Assembly (NCBI GenBank): GCA_951799445.1
Contig: OX637288.1
Span: 45,275,288-45,339,287 of the forward strand
Direction: 5' to 3'
From: Pseudisothecium myosuroides
Lineage: Eukaryota; Streptophyta; Bryopsida; Hypnales; Lembophyllaceae
Length of the DNA stretch: 64,000 nt
Shown: positions 12,396-25,907 of the stretch, in pieces
Position numbering within the stretch: position 1 is the first letter of the stretch
How the letters are laid out: each line of letters starts with the position of its first letter
The notes under the pieces: model-generated
Told to the model about the DNA's origin: nothing
Seen by the model: only the letters and a program-made list of their open reading frames with translations
Database searches by the model: none
Translations under genes and position numbers: made by a program

Positions 12396-14900
12396 CTTGA
12401 CATCTGCAATGACAGCCTTTCAAGGCTGAAATTTCACAGCCTCAGTTGCCCCTCTTGATGCTATATCAGCTTTGTGACCAAGGGTTTAAAATAGTTTCGA
12501 AATCTCTGTGAGTCTTAGAAACGTAATCGAGTCACCCACTCCGCTAACCCTCTGTTGCAGTCAAAACACACGCACAACATCAGCAACCGAAGATAACTAG
12601 AAAGCGAAAATCACGTATATCCAAGACACAGTCAGCTAATCTGAGAGCATAGAGTATGCAATTGACTACCAGGTTTGCAAAGTCACGCCAGTTCACCGTC
12701 GCTCTGTGGTGTGCAGAAATGGTGAGGGTTCATGCACTCTTGCCATAATAGAATTTGAAACTCAAGCACAGAAAAACAAAGTTCTGCAGGGATACGGAAG
12801 GCAAGAAAGAAATTCTGCACCATTAGGTCATCAGCTTTGCAGGGCTGATTTGTAAGATATGAGGGGATAGCAAAGAACGCACCTACAGAGAATATTGTAC
12901 AGGAAGATGATAGAAAAGCTTAGGCCCTGGAATTAAAGGTTGTTGCTCATCGAGCACGATCGGTACCATATCTGCTACATGCTTCCCCCAGCAAAATGAT
13001 GAAGAACCGTCCGTCAAGAGCCCCTAATAATAGACTTCTCCCAGGTGCCTTAAGATTCCCAGCAGACGCTTTCTCTGCGATGCTCGCATCGGTTAGCCAG
13101 GGGAGTGAAAGGTGCACTCTAGAAGTCTTGATCTGCCGCATCTAACCTTAGTCGCATAACCTTTCAGGCAGATACTTGTATGTACTGCTGATTGAAGCAT
13201 TCTCCTAGTATCCAGCAAGAGAAGACGCCTGCATACCAAGACAAGGTTTACCACAACGATTAACACTACACAATGAGCCACAATACAAGTGGGTAGTAAA
13301 AAAACCGAAGAGTAACTCTATTTCATTCAATTTGATCAAACCGGTTATTCAAGAATGTATCTTATCATTTTAATTGAAGCAACAAGCAAGTTCATCGCAC
13401 CGACTCACACTACTAACCTCGTCACGGGGAGACGACAAAACATATTAAAGACAAGCCATTAATTTCCAAGTCATGAGAGTGTGGAAAGTGAAGACGAATG
13501 ATATCAATAAGTTGAAACAATTTCAAAACGTATTGCCGAAACAAGCTCAAACTCGGTAAATGTGCACAAACATCCCCTAACTTTGAATTTCATATCCGAA
13601 TACGAAACTGGATGCTCACATACTCCCTCGTGCAATTTTACAATAGGTCTACTCATGACCAGACCGGACCATAGTATAGAGGCCCTGTGAAGTCTCATGC
13701 AAAGAATCATAGACCGAAGTGATTAAGAAACCGTCTCTCGTCAGGTTCATATAACCTTAAAGAAGCATCAATAGCTCAGCAAATTACCACAATTTCAAAT
13801 GCAATCATCCGTCTTCCAACTACTGCCTCTTCCAGCCTTTTCCTATGACAAGAGAAACCCTTACATCAGAAAAAGAATTCTCACACCTGACCAGGACCCT
13901 TAGCATGTCTAAACCCTAATGGCTTCTTGACTCACAAACCTAAGTTTGACCCAACTTAAACTCATCTGTATGTAAGAGCAATACCTTTCTCGAATTTCGA
14001 AAAGGCTGCACCAATTCAGAAAATCAATTATCATGCGCAATTATCTGACCTAAGTAGATGACAATTTTCTTATAACAATGCAGCTGCTAAATAACGACGA
14101 TTGATAACCATTTCTAAGAATACTCAAATAAGTCAATCGACTGCCGCTCTTCAAGCGCAAGCTTCGATTTGCCAAAGGCACCCAACAAACCTCAATCGAC
14201 AGGGTAAAAAGCGACAGTGCAACTCCCCGAAAACATCCGAAAACTCTCTCTATGAACCAAATTGTTTCCAAAAGAGCTTCACAAGAAAACAAACTACACA
14301 CTCTTGAACCCACCAAAGAAAAAATCCGACCGCGAACCGTACTACTACTCACAACAGTAAAACTCGAAAATCCACTGTGTCGAAAATTTCGCAAGAAAAA
14401 TCTCAAGAAACGAACAGATACAACACACTAAAAAAAATATTCCACTCCAACAACAGCCCAGTTCCAAAAAAAAATGCAGGATCCTCAAATGTGCGACTAA
14501 CTGAAAGAAAATCCCAAGAACCCACGATGCAAACGAAACTGAAATTTATTTAATACCCAAAATTCTCACCGAAAGCAAGTTCAAACCTCGCCAGCGGCAT
14601 CATTCCCCTCCCCTACTTCTTCCCCGAAACCTCCATCGCCATTGCGCCAAATCACGCACGCAACCTCAGTCGCGACTCTTTACATTGTCCAGGAACTTAA
14701 TGTCGGTTTGCCCTAAACCTCGAACTCTGTCAGATCACTCCATTCCGAACATGAGATCACATGAGATCTTCCTCGACCGAGAACGGAATTTAAGCGCACC
14801 ACAATTGACAGAAATTCTCCGCTCATGATGCTTAGGGTTTGGATTGGAAAGGTCCGAGTGAGATGCAGACGATGTCAGTTAGTGGAGGAAGATTCTGGCA
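12396..14900 (-). other. 5' leader, intron(s) and probable promoter side of the 8607-12395 gene
   Basis: The acceptor GTCATTGCAG|ATGTCAAG lies just before the start codon, and probable donors (GGCGAG|GTTTGA, TTCG|GTGAGA) lie near 14580-14590. This suggests a 5'UTR exon around 14590-14850 and an intron of about 2.2 kb. ORFs between are short and without motifs. The region is less AT-rich than the spacers, as expected of a transcribed leader. Confidence 0.4.
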
Positions 14901-15169
14901 GAGAACTGCGCGAAGTGAGGAATGATGAGTTGGTTGAGAAAAGAACAGAAGAATGGATTTGATTCCCGTGGATTTAATTATTCAAGGAAACTGGAGGGGG
15001 AGGCGTTTGAGGAAAAGACTAAAGAGCGAGCGAGTGGGAGGACGGCAGAGCGTCACGAAGAAGGGGAGTTGGCACTACAGTATGATACTCTACAGTGGTG
15101 AAGAAGCAAAGTTGGGTGCCGTGGGAATGGGGTTGAAGGATGAATGAGAAAGAGGAAATTCCATCACAC

Positions 15170-15265
15170 GCTTCTCATCCAGGTCTCGTCCAGGCCTCGT
15201 TCAGGTTGCGTCCGGATTTCGTCCAGTCTCGTCCTGACCGCGTCCTGGCCTCGTCCTTATTCTGT
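15170..15265. repeat. Imperfect short tandem repeat of TCGTCCAGG type
   Basis: About eight imperfect 10-13-bp units built on CGTCC(A/T)GG with variants (ctcgtccagg, ttgcgtccgg, tcgtcctgac, cctcgtcc). It lies at the upstream edge of the 8607-12395 transcription unit. It is unlike the A/T-rich sequence on either side. Confidence 0.6.
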
Positions 15266-15436
15266 CTTCAAACTCGAAGCTAATTAGGGTCAGCTACGTG
15301 GCTTCGAATATTGCAATTGCCAACCGTGTAAGGTCTATGGAAGGTTACCCACAAAACCGCCACTAATTGCTACTGTGCCTAATTAGTATTATTAGATTTT
15401 TTTAATTTTAGATTTTCTTGTTGGCAAGTGCATTAG

Positions 15437-15641
15437 AAGAGATTTGAGGGTTGCGAAGGGCCGTTTTCAGGTTGTTCCCGCAGCTAGGAACAGTCAGAAT
15501 ATAAAAATTATTAAAATATTATTAAAAAATATTTAAAAATTAATTTTTTATTATTTTCTGACGTGGCACAGTCTTGGCCACATCAGATTACTGTTCCCAG
15601 GGCCTAATAACTTACAAGCTCTTAGAGCCCTCAAATCTCTT
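15437..15641. mobile_element. 205-bp MITE-like element
   Basis: AAGAGATTTGAGGG at 15437-15450 is inverted at 15628-15641, a perfect 14-bp terminal repeat. Inside are a second mirrored pair (ctaggaacag / ctgttccc) and an A/T centre. It is non-coding. Confidence 0.55.
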
Positions 15642-15695
15642 TTAATAAAAGAAGGTTCCAACGCATCGAAGAATGCGCCATTTGGATACTGTTTG

Positions 15696-15830
15696 CAAAA
15701 GTTATGAAGGAACAAAGTTTGGTTCTAGAAGCATTTTTTTCACATAGGTACATAATTGATTTTGGAAATGTACATAATGTGTAGATGGCAGTTTAAGGTT
15801 AGTGGCGCATTTGGAGGTGGCTACCTTATA
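15696..15830. repeat. Dispersed repeat, copy 2
   Basis: Same order of blocks as 5938-6075: ggaacaaagtttggttct, cacataggtacataattgat, then ttagtggcgcatttgg. It ends just before the 15847-16270 element. Confidence 0.5.
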
Positions 15831-15846
15831 CGCCCACAATCGGAAC

Positions 15847-16270
15847 TAAGGTAGGAGGCTCAGAAATCGCTCATCTAGGGCTGGTCCGCCTTTTTTCATG
15901 TATTTCCTTGGAAGGGAATATTTTTAGCTCATTTTTTAACAAAGAGAAATAGATGAGGAATTTAACACAAGCGGTTTTATGTTTTTCAAAGCATTATTGA
16001 ATTACTTATGAATTTTCAAACAAGTTGGGTCATAGATCCCTATTTATGACATACCCCAGGTCCTCCATAAACCATTCACTTGCAATTCTAAAGAAAGATG
16101 GGGAAAGCAAAGAGAATGATTGGCTCTTGCAATTAATAATGCTTTTTTTTCTTGATTCATCATTCAATGACTACAGTCTAGGTTAATTTTAGAACCACTT
16201 CATGTCCATTTTACAGCTATTTATAGAGGCAATTCTTAATGTCTGTGCTATTTCAGAGCCTCCTACCTTA
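15847..16270. mobile_element. 424-bp MITE, GGTAGGAGGCTC family
   Basis: TAAGGTAGGAGGCTC followed by AGAAAT at 15847-15867 is inverted at 16250-16270 with one mismatch. The right flank shows TTAA and the left CTAA, fitting a TTAA target with one change. Relatives are at 53051-53466 (eroded) and 59402-59716 (inverted), recognised by shared internal blocks such as ctagggctggtcc. Confidence 0.65.
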
Positions 16271-16487
16271 ACTAACTTAAAGGTATGTTTCCACGACCGA
16301 GTGAAAACCTTGAATTTTTTTATTTACCTCATATGATAAAATTTGCAAATTTTGAATTTATATTTGATTTGTAATCAAAGGCCCCAAATTAGTTGATTTA
16401 ATTTCAGAAAATAGTTTTTTTTTTTTTTCACATGCACCCTTGGAATGACTTTAGGGGTCTGAGCAAGGGGACCAATTCACCCCAACC

Positions 16488-16606
16488 GTTTGCACTTGGT
16501 GTTAAAGATTGTTATTACTGAAGGTCTTAGGAATGAATTTAGACCTACTTTTGGATCATATTCACATTCTAAACATCACCCCTAACACTAGTGCAAACAT
16601 ATCCTA
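16488..16606. repeat. Fold-back element related to 8269-8392
   Basis: TTTGCACTTGGTGTTA at the left is mirrored by TAACACTAGTGCAAAC at the right, and the middle shares ggaatgaatttaga with the 8269-8392 copy. The terminal AAGGTATG is only weakly kept. Confidence 0.45.
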
Positions 16607-16634
16607 ATTACAACTCATTGAGAATATTTACTAC

Positions 16635-17191
16635 TAAGGTAAACCAGCCTATGACAACAAAATGATTGGTTTACCTTGTTGACATTATTGGAAAAATTTA
16701 AATTTTTTCCCATACAAATATAAATGTGAAAAATAGAAAGATTAATTGAAATTTTATGTTTTTGACAAAGTATAAATTTGTTTTCAATTTTTAAAGTGTA
16801 CTGCACAATTGGCCTGAAATAGTATCTAGACTATCTCCAAACCACCCAAAAGTACATCCATGATGGTCACCTTACCACCTAAAGCAGTTACAATATTTTC
16901 CAACATGGCCACAATATTTTCTAACATGACCATGACATAAAGGAATAAAAAAGTAACTTTTTGTGATGAATTTATTCTAGAAAGGTGGAAGTTCCTATTA
17001 TAGTCACTAATAATTCCTTCACCATCATCCAAGCATTGATTATGGGCACTAACTCAACCTAATTAGCTCAAATCTCATTTATTGCAAAAATTCTATTATG
17101 GGTTGATGTAAAACTATAACGGGGACTATAATAAATCATTTTTTAGGTGTCTACATTGGGCACTTTGCTTATCATAGGCCAGTTTACCTTA
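16635..17191. mobile_element. 557-bp MITE-like element, AAGGTAAACC ends
   Basis: TAAGGTAAACCAGCCTATGA at 16635 is inverted at 17172-17191 with two mismatches. A second inverted copy of TGGTTTACCTT occurs at about 16666-16676, so the left end is itself a small hairpin. The interior is A/T-rich and non-coding. Confidence 0.55.
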
Positions 17192-17493
17192 TAGTGACTG
17201 CAAGAATTGAATCTATGCTTTGTTTAGTTTCACTCAGTATACCATACATTGAAAGTGAATGTAAAAAATCCAAATGAGCAAACATGAATGTTGTAGTATC
17301 CTCCGTATACTACAATCCTCAAATAACTTGAAGAGAAAAGCAATTACGGTTTGGAAGTAAGTGAATTCCAAAGCTAATCACCCCATACACTTAGTTGTTG
17401 AGGCAGATTTTATAATCTCTTCCAAAATCACCTACACTTTTTTTTGAGCCATGATGATAACTCAATATTTTATTGCATGTTGTTACACATCAT

Positions 17494-18395
17494 TTAACCT
17501 CTGAAATCCTACTGTTCCCTTAGGGGCCAAAATGGATTTTGGTTTGGTTCTTACAATCTCAATATTTGTTTTAATTTTCTAAATTTTTTGTGAAGATTGA
17601 AAAACACATGAGCTTTTTGGAAACATAACTTTTATTTCAATGGATGCCCAAGATCAAAACTTATATCACTATAAGTCCAAATTTTGGTTTAGTGGGCAAA
17701 GAAAAACCCTCAGAAAAACTTTGAATTGAAAATTTTAAAAATTTGTTTCTCATAGATTATATTTTTAACTAAATGGAGAAGCTTTGATTCATTCTATTTG
17801 GATTTGTTATGAGAAAGTTATGGACAATATTGTTTTTTAGGCAATCAAAGCACTTTTTTGAAAAAATAACTTATAGGATTATTTATAAATTCAATTTTTA
17901 CAATTTTCAAAAAAGAAGTTTCACAAGGTTAAGATCTCTTGCAAGAATTATCTTACCATTGAAATTAGTGTGTTTCAATTCCATCTCAAACTTGAACGTA
18001 CTTTTACTAAATAATTTTTTAGTGAGTGAAAATTAAGTATGTACTTTTTGAATTTTTTTTCCTAAACTCTCGATTCAATTCTTCAACATAAAGAATCAGA
18101 GATTCAAAATCAATAGTGCAAAAATCTTAAGTTAAGAAGATTCAAAGCCTAGAAACCTAGTCGAGGAAGGTGCATAAATTTATTTATTTATACTTTAAAT
18201 GCAAGTATTTTGCAATCTGCATAGTCAAAGTTCCTGAAATTTCTTCTACATATTTTTACTACAGTCTAGTGTAAGATCCTACAATTAACTATGCAAAAAG
18301 AAAACAATTCTTAAAGTTTTTTGCTCTTTGCAATAGAAATGGCAGTTTCAAGTGTTGTTAGATGGAAAAAACAGCCTCGGTTGTTTAGGGGTTAA
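17494..18395. mobile_element. Second copy of the 3099-4040 element family
   Basis: It begins TTAACCTCTGAAATCC and ends GGTTGTTTAGGGGTTAA. Internal blocks (ggacaatattgttttt, caattcttcaacataaa, tagaaatggcagtttcaagtg) are colinear with 3099-4040. The termini have diverged, so this copy is older. Confidence 0.6.
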
Positions 18396-20884
18396 GGATA
18401 TATTCAATTGCAATTTGGGGGCAAACTCGGGTAGCATGCGGCCTCCATAGTTGGCGTAAGTGTATGGTGTCAGTGGTTCTTGGGTACTTATTCCAGGATC
18501 TTCACTAAAATACCCTCAGCGTGGTATTTCACATTTTCCTATTTATGGTTTTCAGTTCTGTGTGGAATTATTTTTGGCACTATTCACAGCTATTGTTGGT
18601 TAAGCACAACACAGTGAACGCTTTTTTTTATTTTTTTATTTTTAAAACACATGGACAATTTCCATTGATAAAGGAAAACAGTACACAGAACCAGAGGGAA
18701 AACTCCCCAGCGGAAATCTTTACATTTTCTAAAACATTTTTTGCACTATTTTCAATCTTTCTTTTCTTTTCTTTTTGAGTCAAAGACAAGAGAAGCAAAG
18801 AAGGAGCCAAAGAGTAGGTAGAGAATAAGCCGCAAGACAAAGACAAAGGACCAAAGGCCAAGGCCCAAGCACCAAATCGCCGCCAACAAAGGAACCCTCC
18901 AAAACTTAGTTAAAAAAACCCAACAGAGTGAACGCTTCAATCGCTCTTAGTCTCAGAAGTAGCTATAAGCAGGCAGCCATTGATTTTCAGTGATTTTCCA
19001 CTTTGAAATTTATTTGTGAACATATGGTTCTCAATGGAACTCAGGAATTGTTATCAATATTTTTCATTTCTTCTTGCTTACCAAACTATGTAATTTTCAA
19101 GCTTCATGGCTCAGTTTTGATACTTCAATACCATTAAACTCACGCTTATGGCGAGGCTTATGGATGTTGCTACCTTAAGACCCATCCCGTTGATATTAGA
19201 AAAAGTTGACATACGTGTGCTCCAAAAAAATTATATATAGGGAAAAATATAGATTATATTAATTTGAGTGGAATTTAAAGATTTTTAATGAATCAAAGAC
19301 TTCAGATTTCATTTATTGTCATAGATGATCTCTATAGGTTGCAATTTGAATTGTTGTTGCGTTTGTTTTGTCCAAATACAATTAATACAAATCATATAAA
19401 TTTGTATTTAGCAACCAAAACAATCATTTTCAATCTTAGCTCTTATGTAAATACAATGCAACAATTATAGAAAAAATCCGCAACTAGTAGCAATCATTCT
19501 ATAAACCTTCAAAGAAAATACATATACACATACATACATACATTTATTCCTCATGAACTTTGAACCTAATGGATGAAATATGTTCAATTTTAATGCATTG
19601 TTTGTAAAAAATAAATTTGATAAGAATTGGCCAAAATACAGAATAAAGGCAAGGTGTGGCCATGATGGTTGAGGCACAAACAAATATCATACTATAATGG
19701 ATTTGGAAACACAAACAATATTAAACTTGAATTGTACAAGTTGGACATTAGGATTCACATTTGTTAACAAATTTCAGTTTCATCTTTTTTTAAACTAATA
19801 AATTTGGTATTAGGACTTTACCTCTTGATCATTGTTAAAATTCTAAAAATGAAAGTTTTTTCTTTTGAAAATAATCTTCTTATTTTTTAGCAATTGAGAG
19901 AAAGTTTGAATAACCATTCTAAGAATTTTAAAAATTATTATTTTATAGCCAATGCATCTTTTTTAGAAGATTGTTAGTTCTTTTACAAATTAAATGTTTG
20001 ATTTTATGTTGTATACTATTGTAAGTACAGGGTAGCTTCCCTGTTGTCCAAGAAAATAATTAATTAATTTGAAAATCTAATGTTCGCCACCTAAAAAAGG
20101 AATTTTTTGAAATTTTGCTATTTAGAGAAATAAATAATTGTAGTTTCGCCTTTCATTCAACCTTTAACCTACAATAGTTTTTTTGCCCTACATCACAAAG
20201 TTCAAAACCTACGGATTGTTAATGAGTATCATGTGGTGCCCATGTTAATTTATACACAGTGTACACAATTATTGCAAAGGATTGGCACTACTTTATAATC
20301 AATGTTAACTATGTGACTTCTATATGTTAATCAAAAGTGCGCAAAAGACACAAATTATGCACAAAAATTTATTATCTATGTCATGCTTTTTATGTGCGTT
20401 GAAGTACATTGAAAATCCATTACAATAATTTCATTGCTATTTGTATTGCAATAACGCTTATTAAATGGTATCAGTGGTCCAATAGGTATGGTCAATGTTC
20501 AATTATTGATAACTATTCCAATTAATAGTAACTTTTTTCTTGACTAAACTTTTTGTGTTTTATTTGTCAACACCTGATTAGTATACATTCTAATAAACTC
20601 TAGTTTACATCTTAATAATTGCATCAAATGATAGAACTGAATCCATCATTATTATAGGCCATCAAATTTTAACTTAAATTGAATCCATCACTTTGCCACC
20701 AAGAAATTTAATGGTGTAGTGAAGGAATCACTTCATTGATGGTATAGAGAAGGAATCACTTCATTGGCACTTGGTGATAATGGAGGGTGGAGAGGTCTTT
20801 TTTAAACTGAAATCCATTCAATGAATAATCGAAGGATACGGGATAACTTGAAGATGAGAGCTTGACTGCTCATTGTCAAAACGT
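18396..20884. other. AT-rich spacer without a supported gene
   Basis: No ORF with recognisable motifs and no clear splice structure on either strand. Poly-A/T tracts and short repeats only. Confidence 0.55.
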
Positions 20885-21176
20885 AGAAATTGTGTTGAAA
20901 GTAGAAAAAACTGTTTGAGATTTCAAGACTCCAATCAAAATTTAGGACAAAATTCAAAGAGAATGTTTGAAAATGTAAAATAAAAAGGCCCTTCCAACGT
21001 GCCTTTGAACTTTGTCCAAACTTTTAATTGGAAGCTCTAAATCTTAAATGTTTTTTTGGAGATGAAAGCTAGCTTGATTTACCAATTTTTCTTAATTCAA
21101 AGTTTAAGAAAATTGTTATTCTATTATGCCTAAATGAGTTATGAATTTCTACTTTCAACACAATTCCTGCTTTTCA
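20885..21176. repeat. Inverted repeat (fold-back) of about 290 bp
   Basis: The arm gtagaaattgtgttgaaagt (20885 on) is mirrored at 21150-21176, and an inner arm (agatttcaagactccaatca to ttcaaag) is mirrored at 21005-21052 with some mismatches. The two nested arm pairs give a long imperfect hairpin with no ORF. Confidence 0.5.
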
Positions 21177-24100
21177 ATTGATTTAGTACTGAAATTGTGA
21201 AAGATAAAAAAAATGCAGTATTAGTGCAATAACTATATACGGAAATGATTTTGTGTGATTATTGCACTAATTTTGTATGTCTGAAATAAGCAATAATGAT
21301 GTACAAAGTCAATCATCCACTACTAAACCACTAAAATATATATTTTGTCATGCATAGTTATTGTGCAATTTTAGCACTTCAAACTCAAATATCAATGACA
21401 TGCCTAAATTGCATGGTATTAATGAATGTCAATATTGTGTTGTAATAATATTTCTAAATGAATGAATGTAACATGAAATAGTGCTCAACAATAATCGTAC
21501 AATTACTATTGACAATTTGTGATAGGAATTTTGTGATGAAGACAATCAGTTCCAAAATCAACAATAGTCTACAATGTTCTTCTTTCATATTCCATAAAAA
21601 ATTCGTACATGGTTCTTGTAAAAGATGTCTAAATAGCCTTTAGTGAAAGATATCTAAGCCACCAAAATTGATCTTTCAATGTCCACAATCACCTGCAACT
21701 GTCCACCCATCTTTATGGGGTGTTCTTGAAAGTATGCACTGCTACAATCGCCTTACGCAACACAATTTCTATAAGTTCATCGTCATGCTGCACCTTCTCC
21801 ATCCTTTCGTCAATCTTCCACGCCACCAAATAAGCACCAACTATAATACATCCTCCATCGAAACCTCCGGCGATGAAGCCTCCAGTGATGGCTACGTGAA
21901 TGCTATTGCGGTGGCAATGCAATTTTGGTGGCATTTTTGGAAGATAACTCTAGTGCTATTTAGACATCTTTGAGTACAGGAACCATATATGAATTTTTAA
22001 TGCAATATGAAAGTGATAGGTTGCAGACATTGTTGTCACATCAAGCGAGTTAGGATCACCAGACATCTCGGACAGGCAGACAAGACAAACAATGTGACTA
22101 ATTCAAAATAGTCACATCGGGTGGGTCACAGTCACTTGATGTCCTGGACAGGTGGACAAATCGGATAGTTAGGACAGGTTAATCCGTCCAATGTGATAAA
22201 CTATGGTTGTGGAGTCACCTTTGAGTATAGGAACCAAATCCATTGAAATAAAATGTTTATCACCATGTATGAATTTTTAATGCAATATCAAAGTGGAAGG
22301 TTATAGACCATTGTTTGTGACAAGAGACCTTTTCTGCTCTTTTATAAAAATTGTTTCCTCCTTATGTTTTGTTATTGCTACTAACTTGCATTAAAAAAAG
22401 GACGTTATTTGGTCCCGGGTACTTCACTATACCTTTTAATCCACATATACATGCGTCAAAGTTTTTATTTTGAGGGCTATTTAACTATTATTTCTTAATA
22501 AATGACCCTATTTTTTTTCTAGTTCTACTTTTTGCCAATTTTCGTGCATCACCTATAGTAGTTAAAACTAAATTTGAGGCATTTAAATATGTCCCTGTTG
22601 TAATTCAAAAATTTATATGTGATTTTAGGATTGATTAGTACAATATATACACTCTAATTACTTTTTAACACAATCTACATAAAATAGTGCATGTTACATT
22701 GGACGGAATTGTTGTCATAAAAACACGGGTTGTTACATTAGATGTCTAACAAAATCCTTCAACTTAGACACAAGTTCCTTCTAATGTATACTTGTGGTGT
22801 ACATTTTTCCTATGAAATGTACACCATGGATACATGAGGGTAGAATTGAGAAGGATGATGGCAATAGGTTGGTTCACCTAGAAGCATTGGGCCTCATCAA
22901 TTCTTTTGGAATCTATTGTTGTACTTTTCATGAATGGTTTTTAATTTGTTGGAAGTAATTGCAAGTGCTACAAATCTCAAGATTCTTGAAATTATATAAC
23001 TTGTAGAAAAACCAATGAAATTCTTTTGGAGATGATTCTTGAAGGTGGTTCATAGAAATGGTTTTCTAGACCAAGAATTTTTGTAAGGAGAAGCTAGGTG
23101 CATAGTCAATAAATCATAGTGACATCACAAACTTTGTTATTGAGAAGACTATGAATTACATACAACATTGCTAAATTGACATCAAATAGCTACTCAAAGA
23201 ATGAAATGACATAGTTTTATTTTTTGAGGTAAATGAGACCTTGTGATTTATTCAATTGATGTCACTTTTGGAATCCATTTAGATGATAAATTCAATAATT
23301 GTTGAAAATGTCTTATAATATATTCTACATCCTATGTCAAATTTCCTCTATAGAATATTTCATATTTGATAATAATACCTTATATAAGATATATCCTGTA
23401 TTCTACATGTAATTTTTAACAAGTGATTGATACGGCCTTATATAGGATGTTTTCAATGTTTTATATTCTATATAGGATATAGGATGTATCTTATATCCTA
23501 TTGTTATATAAAATACAATGATATAAAAAGTGAAAAACATCTTTAATTCTACTAAACTTCTATAGAAAATTAAGGTTATCTTTTGAAAAAAGTTTTCAAT
23601 AGATTTTTACTTTCCTTTCATAATTTGATGAAATGTCATAAGGTAGTTGCATAGGCTATGGTACACAAAATCTTGTCATATACATGAGGTGCATAGAAAT
23701 GATTGATTTGCATTAGTTTTGTATCAAAATTTTAATATTTGCACAAAAAAAAACACTAGCATATTCCATCCCCTTTTCCCATAGCTCTATAGATAATTCA
23801 TGTCTTTCAACCAAAAAAAATTGAAAACAAACTTGTCTTCACAATTGATAGTTTTATATAAAACCTACATTTAAAAAAACAAAAGATATTAAACATATGA
23901 TTTTTTAAGCCTTTAAAATTCAATCTAAGGTTCTCAACTTCAAAGTCCAATATAAAAATTCAAAAATTTCCAAAAATAATAGAAATATAAAAAAATACAA
24001 TCCTTACAAATGTGATGACCTATATTGAATATTTTCAATAGTTTTCAATGACATAACTAGATTTAGTGCAAGCGATGCACCGTAATGGCCAAAATACTCT

Positions 24101-24994
24101 TTCAGTATAAATTTTTCAAACAATTATATCAAGCACGTAGAAAATTTTTTTTTTTTGAGTGGTAGTCATATAGTCTAGCATTAGTGAAAAAATCCAGCCT
24201 TTGGAGGGCCACTCCAAAGCCCTCAAAGGACCCCAAAGACTACATTTTATTTTGCACAAACATTCATTTTCCTCCTATTGTTGCTCACTTTATGTTGGGA
24301 TGTCAGATGATTGTCAATGTATAGAGTGGCTCAAAATCCGAGTACTACAGGTGTGAATTCTAATTCTAATGCACCTTAATCCAAATTATTAAACACTTTA
24401 TATCTTAGGTTTAGGATCTACCAAATGTCAATTAAGTTAGTCATTCACATTCTCGTCAAAAAAATTCTTGATGGTAAATGGTAGTTGGATTTTATTTTGG
24501 ACATTTTTTTTTCCAACAACTTCGGTACTTTGAATACTTGGTTTTAGGGCTAATTATTGAACACCTTGTATCCTAATGCTTTTGATTATCAAACCTACCT
24601 TTGATGCACCCATATTAGGGTCATTGCAAGAAACAGTGGTACTGGGTTTCTCTCACAACAAGAAAGTTGTAGCTTCCACTTGCAATAACTTCTGCAGCAT
24701 GACTCGCATGAATTTGAATTTTTTTTATTGAAGATGTCTCTCTTGAATGTCATCATATCTTATATTTTTCAGAAATTTTCAAAAATCATTTTATATTTAA
24801 AAATTATTTAAACTAATATGTCACGTTTTGAGTTTTAGGGATTTTTACTACGTAAGGAGTCCCCAAATTTAATGATTTGGAGCTGAAATTTCTATGGTCT
24901 ATTCCCATAGTAGGAAGTCATGTTTCTACCAAGGGGCATTAAAAAATAATTTATTTTTGATGTCCTCCACGTCCATGGAAAGAGGGTTCCCTTA
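21177..24994. other. AT-rich spacer; minor repeats only
   Basis: No supported gene. A block around 21976-22030 is repeated in diverged form at 22220-22310 (tatgaatttttaatgcaata). The 23310-23520 stretch is packed with short tatccta/taggata palindromes. A slightly GC-richer patch at 21700-21935 gives ORFs on both strands but no motif I recognise. Confidence 0.5.
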
Positions 24995-25640
24995 CGCGTG
25001 CAGTTGGGTAGATGCATGGATGAATGTCTCAATAAACCGGTTACAAAGATGTTTTCAGAAAATGTTAGCATTAGAAAGGCTCTAGGCCACAAATGGTCAC
25101 ATCTTTTCACAGTTTTTTTGTCCAAAATACTTAACAACTTGATTATAAAGATATTTATATAGTTGGTTTAAGAAATTTCAATTTTTATTAGGTGTATGGG
25201 ACTTTTGAAGTGTAGTATATGGACTTGTCACAATTGAACAAAAATTACATATGAACTTTTTTGAGGATATAGATACATTTAAATGTTTTCTAGTGACTTT
25301 GTTATGAGTGCTCTAAAGGTTTTGATTGAGTGAAATGCTTTCTATATTACAAGATTTTTTTTTATTATAGAATTAGGAACTTTTTAATAGTTAAAATGAA
25401 GGTTAAATTTTGGGGAAGTTTTTTGGATAAATAATTGTTATTATCATTATTATTATTTTTCTATTGTATTTAATTTTAGAAGATTAAGGTGGGCCGCTCT
25501 TCACTTTTTACTTTTTTCTATTTTATTTCCAATATAATAGCCATAAAAGAAAATAGACTTTATTTTTAGTGACTTTTTGTGAGGTCACGGGTGCCGCTTT
25601 TGAGACACTCATCCATGCAACTACCCAGTTGTGAACAATG
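24995..25640. repeat. Diverged inverted repeat pair
   Basis: Sequence near 24999-25035 (cagttgggtagatgcatgga, tgaatgtctcaa) is found inverted near 25595-25635. The similarity may extend outward in weaker form, suggesting an old fold-back element that ends shortly before the 25908 terminal repeat. Confidence 0.35.
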
Positions 25641-25907
25641 AAGATGGTTGCAAGATAATTTTTTTGGTGAAATCTCTTCATCATGAAGTCTTTCCAAATG
25701 GTCTATTTTTAGTTTCTTTAAAAATTATTTTTTCTATTTTTTACAATTAAAACATCAAAGTATGTATTTTCTTCAAAATTTCAGCTTTTTTCTTTTGTGA
25801 ATAACTTTTGACTCAGATTTTTCTTAGGTCTGAAATTTTGGTGATATTTTATTTATAGTATTATACTAATTATCCTTATTTTATTTTATTTTTAAAAATT
25901 CATATAT

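Noticed and set aside
14050..14406. 118-codon minus-strand ORF
   Set aside because: No ATG-proximal context, motif or splice partner. It lies in the inferred 5' intron region of the 8607-12395 gene.
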